Source: Anaerolineae bacterium
GTDB lineage: Bacteria; Chloroflexota; Anaerolineae; Aggregatilineales; Phototrophicaceae
NCBI GenBank assembly: GCA_014379235.1
Contig: JACMMD010000739.1
Coordinates: forward strand, 1 to 6,125
DNA length: 6,125 bases
Reading direction: 5' to 3'
In this document: piece after piece, positions 5,592 through 6,125 of the stretch
How positions within the stretch are numbered: position 1 is the stretch's first letter
Layout: every line of letters begins with the position of its first letter
Made by a program: the position numbers and the translations under genes
The notes under the pieces: model-generated
What the model was told of the DNA's origin: nothing
Seen by the model: the letters and a program-made list of their open reading frames with translations, nothing else
The model's database searches: none

Positions 5592-6125
5592 TTGCAACAA
5601 TCACGGCGTCAATTTCTTCAATATACAGGCGTTGCGATCCTCAGCGCCCAGCTTGCGACGCCGGCGCTTGACCTGTTGGCCGATGCGCCGATGGCGGCGG
5701 CGGTTTATGGCCGCACGCTGACCGCCCTACCCATCTACCGCGTTCGCCGTTCGGATTCTCCGATCAGCGCGCAGCTTTGGCCGGACAGTGTTGTGCCGAT
5801 TTTGGACGGTGATGCCTATTGGTATCGGGTTGCGCGAGGTTACGTGCCGCGCTTCGGCTTACAGCCGATGATGCTCTCCCGCGCCACGCCGACAGTCCAT
5901 CTGCCAGAAGAATCTTTCTGGGCGGAAGTCAGCGGGCCCGTAGCTGTCGTGCGCCAACACTGCGCCGCAGATGCCCCGCTTATCACCCGCATCGGGCACG
6001 GGGGCACGGCTTACGTCACCAGCAGCCTGCTCGATGACAGTTCGGGCATGGTCTGGTACGCCATCAGCTCAGAGCAAGGTGGTGAACATCTCGGCTGGAC
6101 GCAGGCGCAGGTGTGGCAGCCCGTC
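5592..6125 (+). CDS. Tat-exported protein with SH3-like segments, N-terminal part (possible L,D-transpeptidase)
   Basis: An open frame runs from TTG 5592 through the right edge, giving 178 residues with no stop. TTG is chosen because GAGG (5581-5584) lies 7 bases upstream. An in-frame GTG at 5586 would sit only 1 base after that site, and a TGA at 5580-5582 closes the frame above. The N-terminus is a good Tat signal: SRRQFL (4-9), a mildly hydrophobic stretch YTGVAILSAQLATPALDLL (11-29), and possible signal peptidase sites after ADA (30-32) or AAA (35-37). Two SH3-like stretches follow: YGRTLTALPIYRV...YWYRVARGYVP (about 39-86) and WAEVSGPVAVVRQ...WYAISS...LGWTQAQV (about 110-174). Similar exported SH3-like modules often precede a YkuD L,D-transpeptidase domain in Chloroflexota, but no catalytic domain is in view, so that name is inference. 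The protein would act outside the membrane, probably at the cell wall. Confidence 0.8.
   Translation, partial: MQQSRRQFLQYTGVAILSAQLATPALDLLADAPMAAAVYGRTLTALPIYRVRRSDSPISAQLWPDSVVPILDGDAYWYRVARGYVPRFGLQPMMLSRATPTVHLPEESFWAEVSGPVAVVRQHCAADAPLITRIGHGGTAYVTSSLLDDSSGMVWYAISSEQGGEHLGWTQAQVWQPV

Noticed and set aside
5819..6037. A 72-codon plus-strand open frame near the right edge.
   Set aside because: It is Arg/Ala-rich and out of frame with the Tat/SH3-like gene, which runs unbroken through the same bases.

Overview
The window looks like ordinary chromosomal sequence from a free-living bacterium, most likely Chloroflexota (Anaerolineae-like). This is inferred from gene content and not proven. 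The pointers are a DHH–DHHA1–CBS–CBS–poly(A)/CCA polymerase fusion, a sulfite-oxidase-type molybdopterin protein beside a Tat-exported SH3-like protein, coding DNA near 60% G+C (hand count of one 60-base stretch), and frequent GTG/TTG starts. All six genes are on the + strand. I see no transposase, integrase, phage gene, CRISPR array or rRNA/tRNA gene.

Layout: (1) 2-496 is the C-terminal part of an alpha/beta hydrolase with an EF-hand-like loop; its 5' end lies outside the window. (2) 540-3768 is a probable two-gene operon. A TATAAT box precedes a large multidomain tRNA nucleotidyltransferase-like protein, and a GNAT acetyltransferase follows 10 bases after its stop. (3) 3769-4103 is a noncoding, partly AT-rich gap with short direct and inverted repeats and a run of hairpins, leading into (4) a small cupin gene (4104-4436). 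A strong GC-rich hairpin follows it. (5) 4617-5522 is a molybdopterin-dependent oxidoreductase with its own TATAAT box. It carries an SRRQFL motif but lacks the hydrophobic stretch expected of a Tat signal. (6) 5592-6125 is the start of a protein with a convincing Tat signal and SH3-like segments. It runs off the right edge and may be an L,D-transpeptidase.

The genes do not form one recognisable pathway. The polymerase fusion (RNA 3'-end or tRNA CCA work) and the GNAT protein are probably co-transcribed. The molybdoenzyme and the SH3-like protein each have a promoter-like box close upstream. I found no convincing new multi-gene system. The points most worth checking are the structured leader before the cupin gene, the stripped Tat signal on the molybdoenzyme, and the calcium-loop-like insert in the hydrolase.
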